From NCBI GenBank assembly GCA_963822435.1, contig CAWGHN010000003.1, positions 434,001 through 498,000 on the forward strand: DNA of 64,000 nucleotides, given 5' to 3'. Origin of the DNA: JAUYQR01 sp963822435. Lineage in GTDB: Bacteria > Pseudomonadota > Alphaproteobacteria > Rhodobacterales > Rhodobacteraceae. Shown here in pieces: positions 16,640-26,646 of this stretch. Position 1 is the first letter of the stretch. Each line of letters starts with the position of its first letter. The notes below the pieces were generated by a model. It saw only the letters and a list, made by a program, of their open reading frames with translations. It was not told the origin of the DNA and did not search any database. The translations under genes and the position numbers were made by a program.

Positions 16640-18052
16640 TCAGCCCGGAATGACCTTGCCGGGGTTCATCCGCCCCTCCGGATCCAGCGCCGCCTTGATC
16701 GCCCGCATCACATCCAGCGCCACGGCATCCTTGCGCCGCGCCATCGAATTCAGCTTGGAAAGCCCCACCCCATGCTCGGCGGAAAAGCTGCCGCCAAGCT
16801 CGGCCACCACATCCTCGACCGTCTCCATCACGCGGTCCTTCAGCCTCGCATCATCCCGCGTCGGAAAGGCGGTGAAATGCAGGTTGCCGTCACCGAGATG
16901 CGCCACCGTCAGGCTGCGTGCACCGGGGTCCACCGCCTCCAGCCGCCGCAACACCTCGTCCAGAAACACCGCCACCTTGTCGAGCGGCAGACAGACGTCC
17001 GTATCCACCGCCGGGGTGATGCCAACCGTGATTTCGGCGGCCGCCTCGCGCCGCGCCCACATCACGCGGCGCTGCGCCTCGTTCTGCGCCACCACCGCGT
17101 CGGTGATCAGCCCCGCCTCCAGCATCTCGCTCAAAATGCCTTCCAGCACGCTCACCAGCGGCACCGCACCCGTGTCGTCCGGCGTGGCCTCTGCCGGCGC
17201 GGTCGTCGCCGCTTCGATCAGGATCGTCACCTCCGGCACATGGTCGAACGGCCGCCCCAGATCGGGCCGCACCTCGGCCAGCCGCCGCGAATAGGTTGCG
17301 GGCATGAACTCGAACGCCTCGACCCGCCCGCCCGTCGCCTCCTGCATCCGGTTCAACAACTGAAGCGCATCGCCCAGCGTCCGCGCCGCGACCGTTGCCG
17401 TGGCATGCGCGCGCGGCGCCGGCACCAGCTTCATCACGGCTGCGGTGATGATCCCCAGTGTCCCCTCCGCGCCGATGAAAAGGTTTTTCAGATCATAGCC
17501 CGAGTTGTCCTTGTGCAGCGCGCTCATCAGGTTCAGCACCCGCCCATCGGCCAGCACCACCTCCAGCCCAAGGCACAACCCCCGCGTTGATCCATAGCGC
17601 AGCACGTTTGACCCGCCCGCGTTGGTGGACAAGACGCCCCCCAGCATCGCCGACCCGCGCGCCCCGAACCACAAGGGGAAATACAGGCCCGCCGCCTCCG
17701 CCGCCTCGTGCAGCCGGCTCAGCACCACTCCCGCCTCCGCTACCACGATCCGCGCTTCGGCCCGCACCTCGCGGATGCGGTTCATCCGCTCCAGGCTGAC
17801 CATCAGCCCGCCCTCGGTCATGGTGCCACCAACCAGCCCGGTGTTCCCGCCAACCGGCACCACCGCCCGCCCCTCGGCCGCCGCCACCCGCAGACAGCCC
17901 GCGACCTCCGCTGTCGATCCGGGCCGCACCACCGCAACCGGTGCGCCCTCATACTTCCCCATCCAGTCACGCGCATGGCGCGCCACATCCGCCCCGGTCA
18001 GCACATTCGCCGCACCGACCACCAAGCCGAGCTTTTCGATCAACCCGTTCAT
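16640..18052 (-). CDS. FAD-binding oxidoreductase (D-2-hydroxyacid dehydrogenase, GlcD-like)
   Basis: A 470-residue flavoenzyme of the PCMH/VAO group that oxidises a D-2-hydroxyacid such as D-lactate, D-2-hydroxyglutarate or glycolate. The FAD-binding segment includes AVVPVGGNTGLVGGTMTEGG. The substrate domain ends with GGSFSAEHGVGLSKL, whose HGVG motif is diagnostic. The start was set at the ATG for MNGLIEKLGLV (18052), since the longer frame would translate the palindromic repeat at 18055-18097. Which hydroxyacid is used cannot be decided here. Confidence 0.88.
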   Translation of the reverse strand: MNGLIEKLGLVVGAANVLTGADVARHARDWMGKYEGAPVAVVRPGSTAEVAGCLRVAAAEGRAVVPVGGNTGLVGGTMTEGGLMVSLERMNRIREVRAEARIVVAEAGVVLSRLHEAAEAAGLYFPLWFGARGSAMLGGVLSTNAGGSNVLRYGSTRGLCLGLEVVLADGRVLNLMSALHKDNSGYDLKNLFIGAEGTLGIITAAVMKLVPAPRAHATATVAARTLGDALQLLNRMQEATGGRVEAFEFMPATYSRRLAEVRPDLGRPFDHVPEVTILIEAATTAPAEATPDDTGAVPLVSVLEGILSEMLEAGLITDAVVAQNEAQRRVMWARREAAAEITVGITPAVDTDVCLPLDKVAVFLDEVLRRLEAVDPGARSLTVAHLGDGNLHFTAFPTRDDARLKDRVMETVEDVVAELGGSFSAEHGVGLSKLNSMARRKDAVALDVMRAIKAALDPEGRMNPGKVIPG

Positions 18053-18054
18053 CT

Positions 18055-18097
18055 GTCCCAAAATATCCTGCGGGGGTGCGGGGGTGCAAAACCCCCG
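18055..18097 (+). repeat. AAATATCC-type palindromic intergenic repeat, copy 2
   Basis: The sequence cccaaaatatcctgcggggg is followed by a G-rich block and the hairpin GGGGGT-GCAAA-ACCCCC. It lies immediately upstream of the FAD-oxidoreductase start codon and downstream of the divergent strand's esterase stop, in the same strand orientation as copy 1. Confidence 0.75.
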
Positions 18098-18139
18098 CTT
18101 CGCCGCCAACTTAAAGAACCGCCCGCCGCAATGCCAGCG

Positions 18140-18796
18140 TCAGCCCGAAACCTGTGCCACCAGCTCCAGCACCTTCGGCCCCAACCCCTCGACGATCAGC
18201 TTCACACCCTCCGGGTTCGGATGGATGCCGTCCGCCTGCATGAACGGCGCAAAACTCGCCGGATCGCCTGCGGTGGCCCCCGCCGCCACCAGCCCGCCAA
18301 AGAAACTCGCCGCCAGCAACGCGCCATATTTCGCCGCCAGATCCGGATACATCGCGTCGAACGTGGCCTTGTAATCGGGTCCGAAGTTCCCCGGCGCCTG
18401 CATGCCCACCAAAAGCACCGGCAGTTTCTGTTCCGCCGCCTTGCGCAAGATCCCCTCAAGGCTCGCCCGCGTCCCCGCCGGATCCAGCCCCCGCAGCATG
18501 TCGTTGCCGCCCAGCGTCACGATCAGCGCGTCCACATCCGGCCCCAGCGCCCAGTCCACCCGCGCCAGCCCCCCGGCCGAGGTATCGCCAGACACCCCCG
18601 CATTCAGCACCACCACATCCGCGCCCTTGGCGCGCAGCCAGTCCTGCAACTGCGGCACCAGCCCGTCTGCCTGATTTTCCAGCCCGAACCCCGCCGTCAG
18701 GCTGTCACCCAATGCCACGATCGTGACAGGCTCGGCGAAAACCGAACTTGACAGTGCAAAGATTGCAACCACAGCATTGCGAACGCACGAAACCAC
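18140..18796 (-). CDS. tesA: SGNH-fold arylesterase / acyl-CoA thioesterase (TesA-like)
   Basis: A periplasmic GDSL hydrolase of 218 residues. The catalytic Ser is in block I, IVALGDSLTAGFG. Gly and Asn come in blocks II and III (LNAGVSGDTSAGGLAR, VTLGGNDMLRG), and Asp-x-x-His in block V (ADGIHPNPEG). A GTG at 18796 gives the signal peptide MVSCVRNAVVAIFALSSSVFA and has GGAAAGG 8 nt upstream. The open frame continues to 18838 and beyond, but those starts would overlap the divergent ABC gene. The pairing with ybbA/ybbP on the opposite strand is the same as in E. coli. Confidence 0.9.
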   Translation of the reverse strand: MVSCVRNAVVAIFALSSSVFAEPVTIVALGDSLTAGFGLENQADGLVPQLQDWLRAKGADVVVLNAGVSGDTSAGGLARVDWALGPDVDALIVTLGGNDMLRGLDPAGTRASLEGILRKAAEQKLPVLLVGMQAPGNFGPDYKATFDAMYPDLAAKYGALLAASFFGGLVAAGATAGDPASFAPFMQADGIHPNPEGVKLIVEGLGPKVLELVAQVSG

Positions 18797-18836
18797 GCCA
18801 TATGCCTTTCCAGACACGGCCTTAAGGACAGCACCC

Positions 18837-19549
<713 letters not shown>

Positions 19550-19553
<4 letters not shown>

Positions 19554-22051
19554 GCCTCGCCCTCCGCATCGCGCGCCGCGAACTTCGGGGCGGCCTGAAG
19601 GGCTTTCGCATCTTCCTCCTCTGCCTCGCCTTGGGCGTCGCGGCCATCGCCGCCGTCGGCACCCTGCGCGCCGCCATCCAGTCCGGGCTCGAGGATCAGG
19701 GCGCCATCCTTCTGGGCGGCGACGCGCAGATGCAGTTCACCTACCGCTTCGCCGATGCCCAAGAACTGGCCTACATGGACCGCATCGCCACCCGCCGCTC
19801 CGAGGTGGTCGATTTCCGCTCGATGGCGGTGATCGAAGGCGACTCGGCGCTGACGCAGATCAAGGCCGTCGACGCCAACTATCCCCTCTACGGCGCCGTC
19901 ACCCTTGACCCGGCGATCCCCCTTGCCGACGCCCTCGCCACCGCCGACGGCCTCCCCGGCGCGGTCCTTGACCCCGTCCTGATCTCGCGCCTCTCGCTCA
20001 AGATCGGCGACACCTTCACCCTCGGCACGCAACAATTCCGCCTGACCGCCGCCCTCCTGCGCGAACCCGACAGCACCGGCGGCTTCACCCTCGGCCCCCG
20101 CACCCTCATCCGCACCGAGGCGCTGGCCCAATCCGGCCTCCTCGCCCCCGGTTCGCTCTACGAGACCGAATACCGCCTCGCCCTCCCCCCTGGCACCGAT
20201 CTTGAAACCCTCAAGACAACCACCGAAAACACCTTCCGCAACAAGGGGATAAGCTGGTCCGACAGCCGCCGCGCCGCGCCCGGCATCGAAAACTTCGTCG
20301 ACCGGATCGGCAGCTTCCTCGTCCTCGTCGGCCTTGCGGGCCTGGCAGTCGGCGGCGTCGGCATCTCGGCCGCCGTGCGCGCCTACCTTGAAGGCAAGAT
20401 CCCGACCATCGCCACCCTCAAGACCATCGGGGCCGAAGGCAGCCTGATCTTCCGCATCTACCTTGCCCAGATCCTCGCCCTCGCCCTTGTCGGCACGGCA
20501 GCAGGCCTGATCCTCGGCGCGGGCCTCCCCCTCCTCCTCGCCCCGGTGATCGAGGCGCAACTGCCGTTCCCCGCCAACATCACCGTCTCGCCCATGCCGC
20601 TGGTGGAGGCCGCGTTCTACGGCCTCGTCACCGCCCTTCTCTTCACCCTCTGGCCACTTGCCCGCACCGAAAACGTCCGCGCTGCCGCCCTTTACCGCGG
20701 TGGTGAAGGCCAGCGTGGCCGCCCCCGCACCATCTACATCGCCGCCCTCGTCGGCCTCGCGGTTCTTCTGATCGGCGGTGCAGTCCTTCTCTCCGGCATC
20801 CCTGAACTCGCCCTCGGCGCGGCCGGCGGCGTCCTCGGCTCGCTTTTCGTCCTCGCCCTTGCCGCCTGGGGCCTGCGCCGCGTCGCGCGCCGCACCGCCC
20901 ACCTCGCCCGTGGCCGCGTGCCCCTGCGCCTTGCGCTCGGTTCCATTGGCGGCGCGCGGTCCGAAGCGACAAGCGTGATCCTTTCCCTCGGCCTCGGCCT
21001 TTCCGTCCTCGCCGCCGTCGGCCAGATCGACGCAAACCTCCGCACCGCCATCGACCAGGATCTGCCCGAACGCGCGCCCGCCTTCTTCTTCGTCGACATC
21101 CAGCCCGACCAGATCGACGCCTTCCGCGCCCGGATGGACGCCGACCCCGCCGTGACCGACATGGAAAGCGCGGCCATGCTGCGCGGCGTCGTGACCATGA
21201 TCAACGGCAAGCCCGCCACCGAAGTCACCGACCACTGGGTGGTGCGCGGCGACCGTGGCCTGACCTACGCCGCCACCCCGCCCGAAGGCACCAAGATCAC
21301 CGCTGGCGAATGGTGGCCCGCCGATTACGCAGGCGAGCCGCAGATATCCTTCGCGCAGGAAGAGGCCGACGAGATCGGCCTGAAACTCGGTGACAAGCTG
21401 ACCGTCAACATCCTCGGCCGCGACATCAACGCCACCATCACCTCGTTCCGCGAGGTTGATTTTTCCTCTGCCGGGATCGGCTTTGTCATCTCGATGAACC
21501 CCGCCGCCGTGGCAGGCGCGCCGCACACCTTCATCTCGACCGTCTACGCCCCGCCCGAGGCCGAGGCCGAGATTCTGCGCGACGTCACGAAAACCTGGAC
21601 CAACATCACCGCAATCCGCATCCGCGAAGCCGTCGACCGTGTGACCGAAGCGCTTGGCGCCATCGCCACAGCCACCGCCTGGGCTGCCGCCGCAACCCTG
21701 CTGACCGGCTTCATCGTGCTGATCGGCGCGGCGGCGGCCGGCGAACGCGCCCGTGTCTACGAGGCCGCGATCCTGAAAACCCTCGGCGCGACCCGCGCCC
21801 GCATCCTGACCAGCTTTGCGCTGCGCTCCGCCCTGATGGGCGCGGCCGCCGGCACCGTTGCGGTCGTGGCAGGTGCGCTGGCAGGCTGGGCCGTGATGAC
21901 CTTCGTGATGGACGGCACCTACCGGTTCGAGCCGGTCTCGGCCTTCGCGATCATCGTGGGCGGCATCCTCGCCACCCTCCTCGCCGGCCTCGCCTTCGCC
22001 TGGCGCCCGCTTGCGGCGCGCCCGGCCCAGGTGCTGCGCGCGCAGGACTGA
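19550..22051 (+). CDS. ABC transporter permease, FtsX/YbbP family
   Basis: An 833-residue inner-membrane permease. One TM helix lies at about 18-40, followed by a periplasmic domain, then a block of TM helices (about 245-430). A second periplasmic domain and C-terminal helices follow (AAATLLTGFIVLIGAAAAGERA, ALMGAAAGTVAVVAGALAGWAVM). The duplicated FtsX layout and the RARVYEAAILKTLGATR motif match YbbP. It is translationally coupled to the ATPase at 18837-19553 and probably extracts or exports a hydrophobic compound or lipoprotein, by analogy with MacB-type pumps. Confidence 0.9.
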
Positions 22052-22060
22052 CCGCGGAAA

Positions 22061-22106
22061 GCGGGGGTTTCACACCCCCGCACCCCCGTGGGATATTTGC
22101 GCAAAG
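22061..22106 (-). repeat. AAATATCC-type palindromic intergenic repeat, copy 3 (inverted)
   Basis: Read on the minus strand it is ctttgcgcaaatatcccacg, a G-rich block, then the hairpin GGGGGT-GTGAA-ACCCCC. It is the inverted counterpart of the copy at 8365-8405 and lies between the converging ybbP-like permease and hemC. Confidence 0.75.
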
Positions 22107-22130
22107 AGGAAGCCAGAAGCCCCGTTGCGC

Positions 22131-23075
22131 CTAATGCCAGGCAAAGAAGCCCTTTGGCGCGCGGCTCAACAGCTCATCCGCCAGCGTCCGCCCGACCTCG
22201 GCCGCCTCCGTCACCGCACCGCGGCGCTCGCCCTCGATCACTTCCGATCCGTCAGGCCGCAGGATCTCGCCTCTCAGCCACAACTGGTCACCCTCGATCA
22301 CCGCCAGCCCCGCGATCGGCGTCTCGCACGAGCCATCCAGCGTCGCGAGATACCCGCGTTCCGCCGCCAGCCGCACGCCGGTCGGCCCGTCGTGGATAGC
22401 AGCCAGCAGCCGCGCCACCCGCGCGTCAGCCGACCGCCGTTCCACCCCGATGGCACCCTGCGCCACCGCCGGCAGCATCTCGGTCACCTCGACCGGTCCG
22501 CGCGCCATATGCGTCATCCCAAGCCGGTTCAGCCCCGCCATCGCCAGGAACGTCGCCACCGCGACGCCATCCTCCAGCTTTTTCATCCGGGTCTGCACGT
22601 TGCCGCGAAATTCCACCAGCTTCAGGTCCGGCCGGCGCAATCCAAGCTGCGCCCGCCGCCTGAGGCTCGATGACCCGACCACCGCACCAAGCGGCAGATC
22701 GCTCAGCGTCGCGACCGTGGGCGACACGAACGCATCCCGCACGTCTTCACGCGCGAGGTAGCAGTCCAGCACCAGCCCCTCCGGCTGCACGGTCGGCATG
22801 TCCTTCATCGAATGCACCGCGATGTCGATGCCGCCGGCCAGGAGCGCCTCCTCGATTTCGCGGGTGAACAACCCCTTGCCGCCGATATCCTTCAGCGCCT
22901 TGTCCAGGATCTGGTCCCCCAGCACCTTGATCACGCAGATCTCGAACGCATCTTCCGGCAGCGCGAACGCCGCCATCAGACAGCGCCTGACCTCATGCGC
23001 CTGCCACAGCGCAAGGGGCGAACCACGGGTTCCGATCTTCAAGGGCTGCGCGGGGTGGGGCAAATCATCGCTCAT
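22131..23075 (-). CDS. hemC: hydroxymethylbilane synthase (porphobilinogen deaminase)
   Basis: Polymerises four porphobilinogens to hydroxymethylbilane in tetrapyrrole synthesis. The 314-residue protein has the N-terminal IGTRGSPLALWQAHEV, the catalytic Asp in AVHSMKDMPT, the Arg-rich GSSSLRRRAQL, and the dipyrromethane-binding Cys in TLDGSCETPIAG. The start ATG at 23075 gives MSDDLPHPAQPLKIGT; the much longer in-frame extension runs antisense to hemE and is not real. It diverges from hemE across a 93-bp region with a PpsR-like palindrome. Confidence 0.96.
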   Translation of the reverse strand: MSDDLPHPAQPLKIGTRGSPLALWQAHEVRRCLMAAFALPEDAFEICVIKVLGDQILDKALKDIGGKGLFTREIEEALLAGGIDIAVHSMKDMPTVQPEGLVLDCYLAREDVRDAFVSPTVATLSDLPLGAVVGSSSLRRRAQLGLRRPDLKLVEFRGNVQTRMKKLEDGVAVATFLAMAGLNRLGMTHMARGPVEVTEMLPAVAQGAIGVERRSADARVARLLAAIHDGPTGVRLAAERGYLATLDGSCETPIAGLAVIEGDQLWLRGEILRPDGSEVIEGERRGAVTEAAEVGRTLADELLSRAPKGFFAWH

Positions 23076-23092
23076 GGCGACAGGCTTACAAC

Positions 23093-23110
23093 TGTCACCT
23101 TGGCCTGACA
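23093..23110. promoter_or_regulatory. PpsR/CrtJ-like palindrome between hemC and hemE
   Basis: TGTCACCTTGGCCTGACA fits the PpsR/CrtJ consensus TGTc-N10-gACA exactly and is symmetric (TGTCA-N8-TGACA). In Rhodobacter, PpsR controls photosynthesis and some tetrapyrrole genes. The site lies 17 bp from the hemC start and 58 bp from the hemE start, so it could act on both. It is inference that a PpsR exists in this organism. Confidence 0.55.
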
Positions 23111-23168
23111 ACTCTTGACAAGCCCGCCCCGCCAGCCGACCCATTGCCAAACCGAAAAAAGGCTGACC

Positions 23169-24197
23169 ATGACCAAAACCATCCTGCGCGCCCTGAAGGG
23201 CGAGGTTCTGCCCACCCCGCCGATCTGGATGATGCGTCAGGCCGGCCGCTACCTGCCCGAATACCGCGCCACCCGCGCCAAGGCCGGCGATTTCCTGTCG
23301 CTGTGCTACAATCCCGAACTGGCCGCCGAGGTCACGCTGCAACCGATTCGCCGTTACGGGTTCGACGCGGCCATCCTTTTTGCCGATATTCTCCTGCTTC
23401 CCCAAGCGCTTGGCCCAAAGCTGTGGTTCGAGACCGGTGAAGGCCCGCGGATGGAAACCACCACCACGATGGGCCAGGTCGCCAACCTGAAACCGACCGA
23501 GGCGATCCACGACACCCTGTCGCCGATCTATGAAACCGTCCGCCTCCTTGCTGCCGAACTCCCGCCCGAAACCACGCTGATCGGTTTCGCCGGTGCGCCC
23601 TGGACCGTCGCCACCTACATGATCGCGGGCAAGGGATCGAAGGATCAGGCCGCCGCCCACGCGCTGAAAGACTCCGATCGCCCCACCTTCGAGGCGCTGA
23701 TCGACCGCATCACCGAGGCGACCATCGAATACCTCTCCGCCCAGATCGAGGCCGGGGCCGAGGTCGTCAAACTCTTTGACAGTTGGGCTGGCAGCCTGAA
23801 AGGCCAGGATTTCCGCGATTTCGCCACCGCCCCCACCGCCCGCATCATCAGCGCCTTGAAGGCCCGCCACCCCGGCGTGCCGATCATCGCCTTCCCGCGC
23901 GAGGCGGGGCAGGGCTACATCGGCTTTGGGCACCAGACCGGGGCCGATTGCGTGGCGATCGACAATTCGGTCAGCCCGGAATGGGCCGCCGCCAACGTGC
24001 AGATCGACGGCTGCGTGCAGGGCAACCTTGCGCCCGAACACATGGTGACGGGCGGTCAGGCGCTGGTCGCCGCCACCCAGCATGTCGTGCGCGCATTTTC
24101 GAAAGGCCCGCACATCTTCAACCTCGGGCACGGCATCACGCCCGACGCCAACCCCGACAACGTGCAACTGATGATTGATACGGTGCGCGGGGTCTGA
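23169..24197 (+). CDS. hemE: uroporphyrinogen decarboxylase
   Basis: Decarboxylates the four acetate side chains of uroporphyrinogen III to give coproporphyrinogen III. The 342-residue length is normal. The signature PPIWMMRQAGRYLPEYR lies near the N-terminus, with the catalytic Asp in FADILLLPQALG and GFAGAPWTVATYMI further in. AAAGG lies 6 nt before the ATG. The divergent arrangement with hemC makes a small tetrapyrrole locus. HemF and HemN, which take the product onward, are at 26647-27507 and 45463-46818. Confidence 0.96.
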   Translation: MTKTILRALKGEVLPTPPIWMMRQAGRYLPEYRATRAKAGDFLSLCYNPELAAEVTLQPIRRYGFDAAILFADILLLPQALGPKLWFETGEGPRMETTTTMGQVANLKPTEAIHDTLSPIYETVRLLAAELPPETTLIGFAGAPWTVATYMIAGKGSKDQAAAHALKDSDRPTFEALIDRITEATIEYLSAQIEAGAEVVKLFDSWAGSLKGQDFRDFATAPTARIISALKARHPGVPIIAFPREAGQGYIGFGHQTGADCVAIDNSVSPEWAAANVQIDGCVQGNLAPEHMVTGGQALVAATQHVVRAFSKGPHIFNLGHGITPDANPDNVQLMIDTVRGV

Positions 24198-24215
24198 CCC
24201 CCGCGCCCCAGGCCG

Positions 24216-25364
24216 TCAGAACACCGTCGCGACAGATTCACCCAGCGCCATTGCGCCCGCGTATTGCGCCTGCGGTCCTCGCTGAAGCGCGTGAAACCGC
24301 ACACCCTGAATGTCGCGAAAGCGCCGCTCCAACCCGGCAGATCGGTAGAACCCCGCGCCGCTTGCCAGTTCCATCGCCAGTTCAACCGCACGGATCGCGT
24401 GATCCGCCCCCAGGATCTTGCCCATCAGCACCTGATTGACGGTGTCTGCCGAAGGTGCGTTGCGGTCCACCGCCGCAAGCATTGTCTCGTGCGCCGCTTC
24501 GGCACCGCGCAACTGCGTCATCATCTGCCCCGCCAGCGCCCGCGCGTCATGTGTGACCGGCCGCTTCTTGGCCAGCTCCAGCGCGATGTTGCACGCACTG
24601 TCCGCCACGCCCAGATAGGCCGCGTAGATCAGCGGGAAGGCGATCGTCGCGATGACCTGAAACAACGGATGCCACTCGCCCGCCTTGCGCTTCAGCGCCA
24701 CCGCAGCATCCGGCACGAACAAATCGTCCAGCACCACGTCATGCGACCCGGTGCCCCGCATCCCCAGCGTGTGCCAGGTATCCAGGATTTTCACCTCGGG
24801 TGCCTTCATCGACGCGCCGAAATGCAGCACGTATTTCTGCCCATCCTCCTCCAGCACCGCGCCGGTCATGAACACATCGCCCGCCGCCGCGCCCGAGGTA
24901 AAGATCTTGCGCCCCGAGATGCGATAACCGCCCTCCACCTTTCGCGCCGCGCCCGACCCGTTGATCCAGTCCGACCCACCGCTGGACAGAAGGACGATGT
25001 TTTCCGCCGCGATCCGCTTCAGCAACGGCTCCACGGCGGCAACCTTCTGATGTTTCCAGCGCCAGGCCGGGATTGCCACCTGATGCGTGTGCATCGCAAA
25101 GGCCAGCGCGGTCGATCCGCAGGCCCGTGCCAGCACCCGCAGCATCGCCGCCAACTCGCGCACCTCTGCGCCACCGCCCCCCAGTTCCCTCGGCACGCCC
25201 GCCGCGACCAGCCCCACGCCCTTCAAAAGTGCGTAATTCTCGGCCACAAAGCGGTCTTCGGCATCCGCTTCCGCCGCCCCGGCCGCGATTTGCTCGCTCA
25301 GGCCTTCGGCCATCGCGACCGCGTCAAAAACCGCCTCGACCGGTCGTTCTGCTGTCAATGTCAT
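24216..25364 (-). CDS. acyl-CoA dehydrogenase family flavoprotein
   Basis: A 382-residue protein of the acyl-CoA dehydrogenase superfamily. The N-terminal helical domain contains LLKGVGLVAAGVPRELGGGGAEV, the middle beta domain YRISGRKIFTSGAA, and the C-terminal helical domain RHIQ-like FRDIQGVRFHAL. The expected catalytic Glu of true acyl-CoA dehydrogenases is not obvious, so it could be a flavin monooxygenase of the DszC/HpaB-like side branch. AGAAAGGAG precedes the ATG at 25364. It diverges from an HxlR regulator, which suggests control by that protein. Confidence 0.82.
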   Translation of the reverse strand: MTLTAERPVEAVFDAVAMAEGLSEQIAAGAAEADAEDRFVAENYALLKGVGLVAAGVPRELGGGGAEVRELAAMLRVLARACGSTALAFAMHTHQVAIPAWRWKHQKVAAVEPLLKRIAAENIVLLSSGGSDWINGSGAARKVEGGYRISGRKIFTSGAAAGDVFMTGAVLEEDGQKYVLHFGASMKAPEVKILDTWHTLGMRGTGSHDVVLDDLFVPDAAVALKRKAGEWHPLFQVIATIAFPLIYAAYLGVADSACNIALELAKKRPVTHDARALAGQMMTQLRGAEAAHETMLAAVDRNAPSADTVNQVLMGKILGADHAIRAVELAMELASGAGFYRSAGLERRFRDIQGVRFHALQRGPQAQYAGAMALGESVATVF

Positions 25365-25489
25365 GGCTGCACTCCTTTCTGGAATACCCCCATCTTCCCG
25401 CAAACCGCCCCGGCCCGGCCAGTCCATGAACTGTACTAGGGCGCAGGGCGCTGCGGTGGTAGGCTAAGGCATCGCAGAAGGATCTCGCC

Positions 25490-26182
25490 ATGACCGAGTC
25501 GTCCAGCTACGGCCAGTTCTGCCCCGTCTCCATGGCCGCCGAAGTGATCTGCTCCCGCTGGACGGTCGTTCTCCTGCGCGAGCTTTTGGCCGGCAGCACC
25601 CGCTTCAACGATCTGCGCCGGGGCTTGCCGCGCATGTCGCCGACGCTCTTGTCAAAACGCCTCAAGGAACTGGAACTGGCCGGTGTGGTGCGCACGGTTC
25701 CCACCACAGGCGGCCTCTTTGAATACCACCTCACCGAAGCAGGTGAAGATTTGCGGTCCATCATTGTGGGCATCGGCATCTGGGGCCAGCGCTGGGTGGA
25801 ATCGCGCCTGTCACTGCGCAATCTCGACCCTGCGCTTTTGATGTGGGACATGCGCCGCAACCTTGCCACCGATCCGTTGCCAAAGCGCCGCTGCACGATA
25901 CAGTTTCTGTATCCGGAACTGGCACCAGCCCAGCGCAACTACTGGCTGGTCGTGGAATCAGGCAGGGTGGACCTGTGCAGTTTCGATCCGGGATACGAGG
26001 TCGATCTTCTTGTCACCAGCTCTCTGCGCACCATGACCTCGATCTGGATGGGCGTCGCCCGCCTCAGCGCCGAGGTCCAGGCCGGCAAGGTGCAGCTTGA
26101 CGGCGACCCCGCCATTGCCCGCGCGATGCAGCACTGGCTGAAGCTGAGCCCCTTCGCGCCGGGTGAACGGCGGGTGGCGTAA
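25490..26182 (+). CDS. HxlR family regulator with C-terminal SCP2-like domain
   Basis: The first 110 residues are an HxlR winged helix (CSRWTVVLLRELLAGSTRFNDLRRGLPRMSPTLLSKRL written with the helix-turn-helix at about 30-70). HxlR regulators are usually about 110-130 aa; this one is 230. The extra C-terminal half (YWLVVESGRVDLCSFDPGYEVDL, ...VQLDGDPAIARAMQHWL) has the flow of an SCP2 sterol-carrier fold, a possible ligand sensor. The ATG has AAGGA 8 nt upstream. It diverges from the acyl-CoA dehydrogenase and probably controls it. Confidence 0.82.
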   Translation: MTESSSYGQFCPVSMAAEVICSRWTVVLLRELLAGSTRFNDLRRGLPRMSPTLLSKRLKELELAGVVRTVPTTGGLFEYHLTEAGEDLRSIIVGIGIWGQRWVESRLSLRNLDPALLMWDMRRNLATDPLPKRRCTIQFLYPELAPAQRNYWLVVESGRVDLCSFDPGYEVDLLVTSSLRTMTSIWMGVARLSAEVQAGKVQLDGDPAIARAMQHWLKLSPFAPGERRVA

Positions 26183-26236
26183 GCGGTTAAGAAACCCCTA
26201 ACCCGCACCGTCAAGCCTTTGATTTCATTGCATCGA

Positions 26237-26263
26237 AAAGCCTGTCCCACGGTGGGACAGGCC
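26237..26263 (-). terminator. rho-independent terminator of the hemF operon
   Basis: On the minus strand, GCCTGTCCCAC-C-GTGGGACAGGC forms an 11-bp stem and is followed by TTTT. It lies 23 bp past the stop of the minus-strand gene at 26286-26645, in the convergent gap with the HxlR gene. The stem TGTCCCAC is shared with the terminator at 63871-63892. Confidence 0.82.
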
Positions 26264-26285
26264 AAAGGACGAGCATGGGGACAAG

Positions 26286-26645
26286 CTAGTCCTCAGCCTG
26301 CCAAAGCGGCCCCAGCATCCCCGCCAGCGCGGCAAAGGCCTCGTCCCGCCCATCGGCCCCCGGCTTGATCTTCACCGCCACCGATGATGCCCAGCCCAAA
26401 GCCCCGGCCTTCTCCGGTCGGATGGCGATCATCAACCCCACCGGCCCCGCCACCACCGCCTCGACCGCATCCTCCGCGCCAAAGGCTTCGTCCGTCACCT
26501 CGAACCAGACCGGCCCACCCTCCACTGCCTGCCGGAACAGGACATATCCCTCGTCCTCTTCCTCGCCCTCGGCAAAGCCCACGAACAACTGGCCCTCATC
26601 CTCGACCACCGACCCATAGGCCGCCGTCACCTCGATATCGGCCAT
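26286..26645 (-). CDS. conserved hypothetical protein, acidic
   Basis: A 119-residue acidic protein with alternating beta-type segments (IEVTAAYGSVVEDEGQLFVGFAEG, YVLFRQAVEGGPVWFEVTD, AVVAGPVGLMIAIRP). The pattern faintly resembles the Imm10 immunity-protein fold, but I cannot support that name. It sits 1 bp downstream of hemF on the same strand and ends just before a terminator, so it is the last gene of the hemF transcript. Confidence 0.7.
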   Translation of the reverse strand: MADIEVTAAYGSVVEDEGQLFVGFAEGEEEDEGYVLFRQAVEGGPVWFEVTDEAFGAEDAVEAVVAGPVGLMIAIRPEKAGALGWASSVAVKIKPGADGRDEAFAALAGMLGPLWQAED

Positions 26646-26646
26646 C

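Noticed and set aside
23076..24167. A long N-terminal extension of hemC antisense to hemE
   Set aside because: The hemC family N-terminus begins at the ATG at 23075; the extension is low-complexity and overlaps hemE on the other strand.
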